DNA of 14,388 nt, taken from NCBI GenBank assembly GCA_946538475.1, contig CAMNGN010000036.1:1-14388 (forward strand), read 5' to 3'. The position numbers were made by a program, and so were the translations under genes. Below, piece after piece: positions 6,565-13,497 of this stretch; within the stretch, counting starts at the first letter, position 1, and every line of letters starts with the position of its first letter. Source of the stretch: an uncultured Blautia sp. GTDB lineage: Bacteria; Bacillota; Clostridia; Lachnospirales; Lachnospiraceae. The notes under the pieces are model-generated. The model did not search any database. It was given only the letters and a program-made list of their open reading frames with translations, and was not told the DNA's origin.

Positions 6565-8136
6565 ATGTTAAAAGCAGCCTTAATCTTTCAGGATCACATG
6601 ACACTTCAACGTGACAAGATCATTGCGATCTGGGGAACCGCTGCGGCAGGATCCCAAGTCTCCGTGACTGTACAAAATATGACACAGTCCTGCACTGCCG
6701 CCGAAGATGACAGCTGGTGTGTGAAAATCGGTCCACTGCAGCCATCTTTTCAGGAAACCGTCATGATCACAGACGGAAAAGATAACCTCTGCTTTTCCGA
6801 TGTGCAGGTAGGCGATGTTTACCTCGCTGCCGGCCAGTCCAACATGGAATTTCACATGCGGTTTGACGCCGACTTTGCTTCTGAAAAAGAGAGCTGCCTG
6901 AACGAGAATATCCGCTTCTTCGACTACCCCGAGGTGTCTTATCCCGAACAGCTCGACGAGGCAGATTATCTCAAAAACTACGGTTTCTGGCGCAAAGCAG
7001 AGCCCGAACAGCTGCAGTGGTTCTCTGCTCCCGCTTACTACTTTGCCAAAACGATTCAGGCACGTTACAACATTCCGGTCGGCCTTGTCGGCTGCAACTG
7101 GGGAGGTACACCGGCCTGTGCCTGGATGAGCGAAGAAAGCATCCGCGAAGGTGGCGGTGTGATTTATCTGGATGAATACCTGGCCGCTTTAAAGGACCTC
7201 GACATCGCCTCTTATGACAAGCAATTCCGTGCCAATCCCGCGAATTTCAGGGTAGATCATTTCGCCGATCCGGTCTCCGTTATGCTTATGGAGGGCATGG
7301 CATTCCCCGATATCATGGTCAAACTCGGTATGCCGGTTCCGGATATGTCAAATATAGATCCCTCCGAATGGGAAACTCCGATGGGTCCCAAAACCGAGAC
7401 ACGCCCCGGCGGCTTATACGAAAGCATGCTCTGCAAAGTCGCGCCGTACGGTTTAAAGGGCATCCTGTACTATCAGGGCGAATCGGACGGCGACAGATAC
7501 CCCGAGATTTATTTCACACTGTTCCCTGCATTGATCCGCGGCTTCCGCAAACTCTGGCAGGACGAACTGCCCTTCCTGTTCGTGCAGCTCGCCCCCTTCG
7601 GCCACTGGATGGCCTGCATCGGAAAGCCCTACGCAGTCATCCGCGAAGCGCAGCAGCACACAGCAGACACCGTTCCCGGCGTCGGCATGGCGGTCATCTC
7701 CGACATCGGAATGGAGCTCGATATTCATCCGAAGAAAAAGAAACCTGTCGGTGAACGTCTGGCTCTCCTGGCCGAAAATCGTATCTACGGCGAGGATGTC
7801 CTCTGCGAAGCCCCCACTCTGTGCGGCCTTGAATCAGAAGAAGGTTTGATCAGGCTGTCCTTCGCCAACGCCGGAAACGGCCTGTACCTTGCCGACCACA
7901 CCCCCGACGGCGCCGCAACCAACCCCACCCGCCTCGAAGGCCTGAAGCTTTGGATCGACGGCGCAGAAATCAATACCGGCGACATCTCCGCCGAAGCAAA
8001 AGATAATACCATTGTTCTCCGCTCTCCCCTGCTCCATCAAGGGCAGGTCAAAGCAGAGCTTGGCATCGGCGACTGGTATCGGATCAATCTGTACAACAGC
8101 GCAGATCTTCCCGCCCGTCCGGCACGTTGTTCATAA
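6565..8136 (+). CDS. Sialate O-acetylesterase-like SGNH hydrolase
   Basis: 523-aa carbohydrate esterase that would remove O-acetyl groups from sialic acid or other acetylated sugars. Block I, GQSNM with nucleophile Ser92, is at 90-94. A conserved Gly/Asn segment (VGCNWGGTPACAW) is at 175-187, YYQGESD at 302-308, and the catalytic DxH motif (Asp386, His388) is followed by GERLA. Residues 1-85 and 410-520 are probably beta-sandwich segments flanking the SASA domain. No signal peptide is present, so it probably acts in the cytoplasm on imported sugars. The start has GGAGAGGAG about 9 nt upstream. It lies 65 bp after the lactate dehydrogenase with no terminator between, so cotranscription is likely. 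The last codons, TGT TCA TAA, lie inside the A4 repeat, so the Cys-Ser end was probably added by the element. Confidence 0.88.
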   Translation: MLKAALIFQDHMTLQRDKIIAIWGTAAAGSQVSVTVQNMTQSCTAAEDDSWCVKIGPLQPSFQETVMITDGKDNLCFSDVQVGDVYLAAGQSNMEFHMRFDADFASEKESCLNENIRFFDYPEVSYPEQLDEADYLKNYGFWRKAEPEQLQWFSAPAYYFAKTIQARYNIPVGLVGCNWGGTPACAWMSEESIREGGGVIYLDEYLAALKDLDIASYDKQFRANPANFRVDHFADPVSVMLMEGMAFPDIMVKLGMPVPDMSNIDPSEWETPMGPKTETRPGGLYESMLCKVAPYGLKGILYYQGESDGDRYPEIYFTLFPALIRGFRKLWQDELPFLFVQLAPFGHWMACIGKPYAVIREAQQHTADTVPGVGMAVISDIGMELDIHPKKKKPVGERLALLAENRIYGEDVLCEAPTLCGLESEEGLIRLSFANAGNGLYLADHTPDGAATNPTRLEGLKLWIDGAEINTGDISAEAKDNTIVLRSPLLHQGQVKAELGIGDWYRINLYNSADLPARPARCS

Positions 8137-8204
8137 AAAATTCACGGTACCTGACACCATAAAATATTTTTTATGGTGTCAGGTACCGTGAACTTTTTAT
8201 GAAC
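8129..8204. repeat. Family A dimer (A4), 76 bp, overlapping both flanking genes
   Basis: Box GTTCAT (8129-8134), AAAAA, two inverted cores with 24-bp perfect arms (8141-8164 and 8169-8192), TTTTT and box ATGAAC (8199-8204). The whole is a palindrome with a single mismatch pair outside the loop (8140/8193), and the symmetry reaches 8127-8206. It contains the stop codons of both convergent genes. Confidence 0.92.
8135..8198. terminator. Bidirectional intrinsic terminator formed by A4
   Basis: A 24-bp stem with a 4-nt loop is followed by TTTTT (8194-8198) on the plus strand and by six Us (8140-8135) on the minus strand. It therefore ends both the esterase transcript and the five-gene minus-strand operon, whose last codons run into it. 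Confidence 0.8.
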
Positions 8205-9336
8205 AAATCATTTTTTCCGTCAGCCACCCATTTTTGAAGCAGCGGTAAAGATCCCAACTCTCCTTCCAGCTCTCGTCTGTCGGGATATTCCTGTCTCTGA
8301 GGAGCTGATAGTTCCAGTAGACCCAGCCCGCAGAATCATTCCACGCCTCAAGCTGCATCCTGGCGATCTGTCTGTACCTCTTCCCCTGCTCTCTTTTATA
8401 TTCCTCAGGGCCGCCGATAACATCGTCCATACGATAAGCGTACTTATTGCAAATACACCACTCTCCGACAAGCACCGGTACGTCCTTCGCGGCGCTGTCC
8501 AGCTGGCGCCTGCTTATGTCGATATAGGCCTGATACACCCAGGGTTTCGCCACCGGCACAAAGTTCTCCATGGCAAAAATGTATATGTGCGTATCCAGCA
8601 TGACATTCTTCATCCCACTGTTGCGGAAAAAGCTGTTCCAGCTGCCGATGCGGAAACCATCATGAAACACGATGGTCTTATCTTCGGGAAGGATCACGCG
8701 CAGCCGTCTGTAGGCATCCCTGTAAAACGGCTTTAAGAAGCTGAGCGGCACATAGCTCGAGCCCTTGGCCTCTTCTTTGTCCTCCGCCTTGCCGGTGGAC
8801 GGCGCAGTAATATAGACGATCCAGGATATCGGCTCGTTAAGGACCTCGATTCCAAAAAGTCCCTCCCGGGTTCCATAACGCTCTGCGAGGCGTTCCAGCA
8901 CCGTCAGGGCAAATTCCACCTCATCAGGATCCTTGCACCATTTGCACACGCCTGTGATACCGCCGTTGTCGTAGCCGTTCTGACTTCCGGGCACTGTATG
9001 CAGGTCCAGAAGGATTTTCAGGCCGTATTTTTCCGCCCAGTCCATCGCCTTGTCTACATATTCAATGCAGCCAAGCATAGGCGGACGGTCTCCAAACACA
9101 TGGTAAGGCACAGGAAGGCGAACCAGGTTAAGACCGAACTCCTTTACCTGCTTAAAATCCTCTTCGGTAATATAAGTATCCCGATGTTTCTTCAGATGCG
9201 CCGCGAACTCCTCCGCCGGCATCTTCCTGGCCAGCCAGGTCTCGTCTTCAGCTCCATACGCCTCAAACATATCCGGCTTCATCCACTTCTCCAGCACCAG
9301 CCAGTTACCAAAGTTTGTTCCCCTGATTTTTTCCAT
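8197..9336 (-). CDS. Glycoside hydrolase family 5, exo-beta-1,3-glucanase-like
   Basis: 379-aa retaining beta-glycosidase with a TIM barrel. Visible motifs are NLVRLP (Arg73), the DLHTVPGSQNG strand (His113), LNEP with acid/base Glu168, DTHIYIF (His250, Tyr252), VGEW with nucleophile Glu292, and WVYWNY near 338-343. The pattern resembles yeast-type exo-1,3-glucanases, so the substrate is probably a beta-glucan oligosaccharide, but GH5 is broad. No signal peptide is present, which implies cytoplasmic action on imported oligosaccharides. The ATG at 9336 is preferred because AAAGGAGG lies 6 nt upstream; the upstream GTG at 9354 would place that site inside the gene. It starts 19 bp after the previous gene and is the last gene of the operon. 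Its Cys-Ser-stop end is encoded by the A4 repeat. Confidence 0.9.
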   Translation of the reverse strand: MEKIRGTNFGNWLVLEKWMKPDMFEAYGAEDETWLARKMPAEEFAAHLKKHRDTYITEEDFKQVKEFGLNLVRLPVPYHVFGDRPPMLGCIEYVDKAMDWAEKYGLKILLDLHTVPGSQNGYDNGGITGVCKWCKDPDEVEFALTVLERLAERYGTREGLFGIEVLNEPISWIVYITAPSTGKAEDKEEAKGSSYVPLSFLKPFYRDAYRRLRVILPEDKTIVFHDGFRIGSWNSFFRNSGMKNVMLDTHIYIFAMENFVPVAKPWVYQAYIDISRRQLDSAAKDVPVLVGEWCICNKYAYRMDDVIGGPEEYKREQGKRYRQIARMQLEAWNDSAGWVYWNYQLLRDRNIPTDESWKESWDLYRCFKNGWLTEKMICS

Positions 9337-9355
9337 GTGTATCCTCCTTTGCACT

Positions 9356-10012
9356 TTATCTGTTCATCAGCCACGCAAAAGCCTTTGCTGTCCGTAAATC
9401 GGGATCCTTAAAATGGTTCCCTGCATTCCACTCAAGCGTACACTCTTTACCGGCCTCTTTAAAAATAGCTTCCGCCTCCCGAATCGCATTTCCCACCTGT
9501 GCCATGACCGGATTTCTCGTTTTTTCCTCCCTGTCCCCCAGACTCAGATAGACCGCATCTGTGCAGATGCTATTCTGTCTCATATATGCAAGAAAACCGG
9601 GGAACCAGACAGAGGGAGACGCAGCCGCAATACCGTCAAAGCAGTTCGTCTGAAATCCTGCCCAGAGCGCAAACAATCCTGCGAGGGAGTAACCGCCAAC
9701 GAATCGCCTTTTGACATTCGATGCGGAACCGGAATCGCCACCATCAAGTACTTCATCTACAAGGAACTTAAGCATCTCGGCGGCTCCGTCTCCAAAGTCC
9801 TCGTTACCGAACACTGCCGGCGCCGGCCAGGGAGAAAGGTCCCGGTTCCAGCTTTTGACTTTGACCGCCTTCAGGCAGAAAACCCCGCCCCCGGTCAGCT
9901 CCTTAATATACGAAACTTCGTTTTCGATCACCTGCAGGTCATGGTCATCGACCGGCTGGACCAGCAAGGTGTCCGCCTCCGGATTTCCATAAGATAAAAC
10001 CTCAAAGTTCAT
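9356..10012 (-). CDS. Esterase-D-like alpha/beta hydrolase
   Basis: 218-aa alpha/beta hydrolase of the putative esterase (enterochelin-esterase/esterase D) type. The nucleophile elbow is GYSLAG with Ser109. Asp160 in LSLGDREEK and His200 in GNHF complete the likely triad. The lid region is short, and the protein is smaller than the usual 250-300 aa. There is no signal peptide, so it is cytoplasmic. The start has GAGGT 8 nt upstream. The next gene, a GH5 glucanase, begins 19 bp after its stop, so the two are very likely cotranscribed and may remove acyl groups and then cleave the same oligosaccharide. The true substrate is unknown; a general carboxylesterase or S-formylglutathione-hydrolase-like role is possible. 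Confidence 0.78.
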   Translation of the reverse strand: MNFEVLSYGNPEADTLLVQPVDDHDLQVIENEVSYIKELTGGGVFCLKAVKVKSWNRDLSPWPAPAVFGNEDFGDGAAEMLKFLVDEVLDGGDSGSASNVKRRFVGGYSLAGLFALWAGFQTNCFDGIAAASPSVWFPGFLAYMRQNSICTDAVYLSLGDREEKTRNPVMAQVGNAIREAEAIFKEAGKECTLEWNAGNHFKDPDLRTAKAFAWLMNR

Positions 10013-10102
10013 TTAATCGACCTCAATTTTCCCATTTTATCTATCTTGATCGAGCAGAAAAAGCACACACATTCGCCCGGTTTTTCTGAAGCCGGGAAAT
10101 AT

Positions 10103-11212
10103 CTAATTCCGGTTCAGGATCAGATTCAACCATCTCTCATCCCCCCTGCCCGGCCTGACATCTCCCGTCACCCAGCATTCCTCTATTTCGAATTCCGGAA
10201 TATCCTTGATGAACTCCCTGAATCCTTCCGGGGTAAAGTCAGTAAAAAATCTGCCGTTCCGCTCGCCTTCAAACTCGCCGTACTTGAAAGAAGCATACAT
10301 TACCCCGCCCGACCTGAGTGCTTTTCCCAGTTCCCGCATTACAGGAAGCAGTTCCTGTTTTTTCAGGTGGAGAAGCGAAGCACACGCCCAGATTCCGTCA
10401 TACATCTCGCCTTCCGAGTGCGAAAAATCGCGGAAATCCAGGCATCTTACAGCCGCGCCGGTATGTTTTTCCGCTATCTGGCAAAGCGCCTCAGAACCAT
10501 CGAGCGCGTCTGTTTCATATCCCAGATCTCTGAACGCCTTTGTATCACGGCCTGTCCCGCAGCCAAAATCCAGGATGCGGCCCCCCGCCGGCAGGCAGAC
10601 CAGAAAACGGACACGAATTTCCTCCATATCCGCATTTATGGTACCGGCTGCAAATTCCTCCGCATGTTCGCGATAATATCGCAGCGTAGTATCAATACCG
10701 GGCTTCTCCTCTGAGTGACCGCAACCATTATGCAGCGAAACATCAGCACCCTCATGCTCCTGTGTCTGTTTCCTGCATTGTCGCACCGCCACATCAATGC
10801 CCGCCTGATTTACGCAGAATTCTGATTCTTTGATCGCTTTCGCAACAATAACATCCGCCGGCAGCCATTTCACTTTATCAAGTTCGTCAAGTCCGACCCA
10901 CTTCGCCGCCTCATGCTCCAGCAAAGCCAAATGATCGGACGTTAACCTGCACAGGTAACATGCCATCGACAAGTGAAACTCCGGATAATCGTATTCCACC
11001 GTGGTAATGTATCTATCCACCGTGATATCCGCATCCAGCTCCTCACGTATTTCTCTGATCAGCGCCTCTTCTTCCGTCTCCCCCGGTTCAACCTTACCTC
11101 CCGGAAACTCCCACCAATCCTTATAATCGCCATAACCCCTCTGCGTAGCAAACACCCTGCCCTGCTTGCAGATGACAGCCGCCACGACTCTGATCGTTCT
11201 TATTTTGTTCAT
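10103..11212 (-). CDS. Nudix hydrolase fused to class I SAM methyltransferase
   Basis: 369-aa two-domain protein. Residues about 4-130 are a MutT/NudG-like Nudix domain. The Nudix box (39-61) has all metal-binding acidic residues (REIREELDA), and WEFPGGK precedes it, as in oxidised or modified (deoxy)nucleotide pyrophosphohydrolases. After a linker (131-170), residues 171-369 form a TehB-like methyltransferase with motif I ILDFGCGTGRD at 213-223 and DALDGS as the acidic SAM-binding strand. The start is placed at the second ATG, 10 nt from GGAG; the first ATG (11221) is only 1 nt from that site. Both that ATG and the GGAG lie in the A5 repeat. It follows the nuclease-helicase gene by about 60 bp. 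The methyl acceptor is unknown. The fusion suggests coupled nucleotide hydrolysis and methylation, but two unrelated activities joined by chance are possible. Confidence 0.85.
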   Translation of the reverse strand: MNKIRTIRVVAAVICKQGRVFATQRGYGDYKDWWEFPGGKVEPGETEEEALIREIREELDADITVDRYITTVEYDYPEFHLSMACYLCRLTSDHLALLEHEAAKWVGLDELDKVKWLPADVIVAKAIKESEFCVNQAGIDVAVRQCRKQTQEHEGADVSLHNGCGHSEEKPGIDTTLRYYREHAEEFAAGTINADMEEIRVRFLVCLPAGGRILDFGCGTGRDTKAFRDLGYETDALDGSEALCQIAEKHTGAAVRCLDFRDFSHSEGEMYDGIWACASLLHLKKQELLPVMRELGKALRSGGVMYASFKYGEFEGERNGRFFTDFTPEGFREFIKDIPEFEIEECWVTGDVRPGRGDERWLNLILNRN

Positions 11213-11215
11213 AAT

Positions 11216-11262
11216 GTTCATACTCCGTTAATGGTGTCAGGTACTGTAAACTTTTTATGAAC
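11216..11262. repeat. Family A monomer (A5), 47 bp, overlapping a start region
   Basis: Box GTTCAT (11216-11221), ACTCC, core (11227-11251), TTTTT and box ATGAAC (11257-11262). Read on the minus strand, its last 11 bp are GGAGT-ATGAAC, which gives the ribosome binding site and the first in-frame ATG of the Nudix-methyltransferase gene. The Us lie on the plus strand only, so it should not stop the minus-strand operon. Confidence 0.88.
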
Positions 11263-11271
11263 ACAAATCCA

Positions 11272-12795
11272 CTACAACGTATAATTCTTGATCGCCAGCA
11301 AATACCCCAGCAGCTCCGGATTATCATAGACCGCCAGGCAGAGCCGCTTTCTTGCCCGTGTGATATTCTGATACAGGAGTTTTTGAAAAAGATAGTCAGG
11401 GTCGGGGGACTCAAAAGCGGTCAGTTCCCCGTTCTCATCGTATTTAAAATTCGCGTCCATCACAACGACGACCTGATCGAATTCCTCCTCTATCACAAAC
11501 TGCCCGGCACCGGAAGCCGTATAATAATCCGGCCGATCCCCGGCATACTGCGAAGCATACTTTGAGACGTACTGTGTGGCGTACCGCGAAGGAGCCGGCA
11601 TGATGCACTTGTACCCTCTTGAAGAATACAACTGCAGAATCGCCTTCAATTCCTTCATGTCATTCGCATACACGACGTCTACGCGATCATAGGAAATCTC
11701 CTTTTTCGGCCTGTCACTGAGACGCATCATCGTCTTGATGAAAGAGCTGATCTCATCGTTGGTCCTAATCTTATCGGTCAGGTTATATTCCTGAAAATGC
11801 TCCAGATCATTCAGCCTTTTGGGATTATTTCTTTTAATTTCCCTGATCGACAGCGATTGCTGAAAATCGTACGAAAACACGCAAATCCCAGACGGCTTAC
11901 TCTCATAGGCCGCCAAAACCTTGTTCAGCTCGTTGGTGTGAAGCCGCTGCGTTTCATCCACGCAGATCGCTTCATAGGAAGAAAAAGTATCCGTGCTGAT
12001 ATCTTTGGCCGAAATGACATCGAAAGCATCCTCATTCCCCGAGAGATAAATGTGCCCCTCGCTCAATACCCCGCTGTGTACGACGCACGTTTTTCTTGTC
12101 TTGCCGAGTTCCAGCGCAATGTCATAAAGCAGCAGCGTCTTCCCTGTCCCCGCCGAGCCTTTGATGCCAAAAAGCCCGCGTTCCTTTTGAATGATCTCAT
12201 TCTTTATGTGGCTCTGCTGACTGTTGAGAAAATACTCCCTGTTCAGGAATCTGTCCGGCGTATTGATGGGAGAAACAAGATATACACAGGGGTCAAACAA
12301 CTCTTCGATGTTCTCGGTGATACAGGAAGTCTGCTCGATGAGAATTTTCAGCAGCTCACGCATGTCACCACGCTTCAGCCCATCTTCATACCTGTATAAT
12401 TTCAGCCTGCCCGAATCATCCCTGAGCAAAGTAAAGCTGTATATTTCTTTTTTCAAATGCCCCAGATAATAACGGTTTTGAATAAGCTGCTTTTCAATCC
12501 TTGCTTCGTCCACGCTTCGGCTTTTCAGCTCAAGATTGACCACGGAGCTGTCCGTGATCCGCAAAAGGTCAAACTCTTTTCCTACCTGCGGAATGGTAAA
12601 AGAATAAACCCATCCGTCATAGACATCGGCAGGCGCTCCGTGCTTGATAAACGCCCTGCCCATGTCTCGAATGAGTTCCATTTCTTCCGGCCTGTACTTT
12701 ATAGGTTTGTTTCTTCCGGACAACGCACATTCAAATTCCTGATGAACCGCCTCCGGCACTTCACGCGATAATAGAAAAAGGTTGACTGCTTTCAT
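11272..12795 (-). CDS. PD-(D/E)XK nuclease fused to Schlafen-group-3/DUF2075-type SF1 helicase
   Basis: 507-aa protein. The N-terminal third (about 55-130) has the nuclease pattern EFD (Asp76) ... ELK (Glu89, Lys91), as in PD-(D/E)XK or NERD-like domains. The rest is a superfamily-1 helicase/ATPase: Walker A GSAGTGKT (213-220), Walker B VDETQ (279-283), motif III FSYDFQQ (307-313), LTDKIRTN (339-346) and motif VI NITRARKRL (477-485). It probably translocates on and cuts DNA or RNA; such fusions occur in repair and in phage defence. The start at 12795 is the first possible one (an in-frame TGA lies just upstream). It has no clear ribosome binding site, and the A6 repeat occupies that space. 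Tetrapeptide repeats at 405-420 are noted separately. It follows the acidic protein by 48 bp. Confidence 0.82.
   Translation of the reverse strand: MKAVNLFLLSREVPEAVHQEFECALSGRNKPIKYRPEEMELIRDMGRAFIKHGAPADVYDGWVYSFTIPQVGKEFDLLRITDSSVVNLELKSRSVDEARIEKQLIQNRYYLGHLKKEIYSFTLLRDDSGRLKLYRYEDGLKRGDMRELLKILIEQTSCITENIEELFDPCVYLVSPINTPDRFLNREYFLNSQQSHIKNEIIQKERGLFGIKGSAGTGKTLLLYDIALELGKTRKTCVVHSGVLSEGHIYLSGNEDAFDVISAKDISTDTFSSYEAICVDETQRLHTNELNKVLAAYESKPSGICVFSYDFQQSLSIREIKRNNPKRLNDLEHFQEYNLTDKIRTNDEISSFIKTMMRLSDRPKKEISYDRVDVVYANDMKELKAILQLYSSRGYKCIMPAPSRYATQYVSKYASQYAGDRPDYYTASGAGQFVIEEEFDQVVVVMDANFKYDENGELTAFESPDPDYLFQKLLYQNITRARKRLCLAVYDNPELLGYLLAIKNYTL
11536..11583 (-). repeat. Degenerate 12-bp tandem repeat inside the helicase gene
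   Basis: Codons 405-420 read YATQ-YVSK-YASQ-YAGD: four tetrapeptides starting with Tyr, encoded by four degenerate 12-bp units starting TAC/TAT. They lie between the helicase segment ending IMPAPSR and the region before motif VI, so they probably form a surface loop. Confidence 0.6.
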
Positions 12796-12796
12796 C

Positions 12797-12838
12797 GTTC
12801 ATACTTTGTTCACGGTGCCTGACACCTTTTATGTAAAC
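12797..12838. repeat. Family A element, decayed (A6)
   Basis: Box GTTCAT (12797-12802), ACTTT, then GTTCACGGTGCCTGACACC (12808-12826) followed by TTTTATGTAAAC. The right part looks like a dimer's second core after loss of about 13 bp. On the minus strand its ATGAAC box ends 1 nt before the nuclease-helicase ATG at 12795, so it fills the translation initiation region. Confidence 0.75.
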
Positions 12839-12843
12839 TCAGA

Positions 12844-13176
12844 CTATTTCTTACCCTTTTTCACGACCAGGTTGATCTCTTTATTCCCAAAACTCACCGT
12901 GCGGTCAACAACAACCTCGCCCTCTATCTCCGCCTCATCCTCTTCTTCGGCTTCCTCGTCAAGCTCGTACTCTTCTTCCTCGACCAGATCAACTGCTTCA
13001 TAGATTGCGTCGATTGCATCCTCCACAGCCTCCAGCGCATCATCGATCGGGTCGATCGCTTCACTTCCTTCAAGCTCTTCTATAATATCCACGAGCGAGG
13101 ACTTGATGGTGGAAAGTTCTTCTGCTATATCAATAAGATTTTGCTCTGTTACAGGACTGTCAATTTTAATCTCCAT
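12844..13176 (-). CDS. Very acidic small protein, unknown function
   Basis: 110-aa protein with no family I recognise. Residues 10-65 alternate hydrophobic and acidic residues in a helical, coiled-coil-like pattern (IDIAEELSTIKSSLVDIIEELE, written here in part as 15-36). Residues 66-87 are almost all Glu/Asp with few others. Then comes a beta-like segment (VVVDRTVSFGNKEINLVV) and a Lys-rich end (KKGKK). It is predicted cytosolic and strongly negative. The ATG at 13176 has GAAGGG about 9 nt upstream and a TATAAT-like box further up, so it is probably the first gene of the operon that continues with the nuclease-helicase. An acidic partner next to a nuclease could be a DNA mimic or inhibitor, but the sequence does not prove this. 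Confidence 0.75.
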   Translation of the reverse strand: MEIKIDSPVTEQNLIDIAEELSTIKSSLVDIIEELEGSEAIDPIDDALEAVEDAIDAIYEAVDLVEEEEYELDEEAEEEDEAEIEGEVVVDRTVSFGNKEINLVVKKGKK

Positions 13177-13419
13177 GATAATATACCCTTCATCTATTCA
13201 TTTTTATTATATATCGACTGTCGCTCTTCCGGTTCTGCCGCTCTGCCACCTGCCAAAGCATCCGTTCCCCGGTTTTCATCGCAGTCTGAATATTAACAGG
13301 GCTAATATAAAACGGCCTCACATTTGCAGCACCATGGATTACCTGACCGACAGGGATTACCGCATACAAAAAGAAGGCCACCCAAATATAACAATAATCA
13401 AAATCAGCTTACCTGTCAA
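13177..13419. other. Intergenic stretch, no confident gene
   Basis: On the minus strand an open frame runs from about 13400 to a TGA at 13190 and could be read from a GTG at 13381 (63 aa, ending RYIIKMNR). It has no ribosome binding site and no recognisable motif, and it overlaps the -10 box of the next gene. It may be a gene remnant. An 18-bp-spaced direct repeat GGTAATCC lies near 13336-13361. Confidence 0.35.
13206..13211 (-). promoter_or_regulatory. Possible -10 box for the acidic-protein operon
   Basis: A perfect TATAAT on the minus strand, 30 bp before the ATG at 13176, would give a leader of about 23 nt that includes GAAGGG. No -35 match is seen. It fits with the previous transcript ending at the A7 terminator. 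Confidence 0.35.
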
Positions 13420-13495
13420 TCACGAAAAAAGTTCACGGTGCCTGACACCCTAAACAAAGGTTTATGGTGTCAGGTACCGTAAACAGTCTATGAAC
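13420..13495. repeat. Family A dimer (A7), 76 bp
   Basis: Degenerate left box (13420-13425), AAAAA, inverted cores 13431-13455 and 13460-13484 with a few mismatches and a 4-nt loop, AGTCT and box ATGAAC (13490-13495). Only 2 bp separate it from A8. The junction makes the perfect palindrome TGAACATGTTCA (13491-13502). Confidence 0.85.
13425..13484 (-). terminator. Terminator formed by A7 after the ADP-ribosylglycohydrolase gene
   Basis: On the minus strand the long hairpin of A7 (13484 to 13431) is followed by six Us (13430-13425). It lies 56 bp past the stop codon at 13540. This separates the ADP-ribosylglycohydrolase transcript from the acidic-protein operon. There is no U-tract on the plus strand. 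Confidence 0.65.
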
Positions 13496-13497
13496 AT

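Noticed and set aside
9337..9354. GTG start at 9354 for the GH5 gene
   Set aside because: It would place the AAAGGAGG ribosome binding site inside the coding region; the ATG at 9336 is correctly spaced.
10078..10098. Terminator CCCGG/CCGGG between the Nudix-methyltransferase and esterase genes
   Set aside because: Only 5 bp of stem, an 11-nt loop and no U-tract in the direction of transcription.
13103..13453. Plus-strand 116-aa open frame
   Set aside because: It is antisense to the acidic-protein gene, lacks a ribosome binding site and runs into the A7 repeat; treated as a shadow frame.
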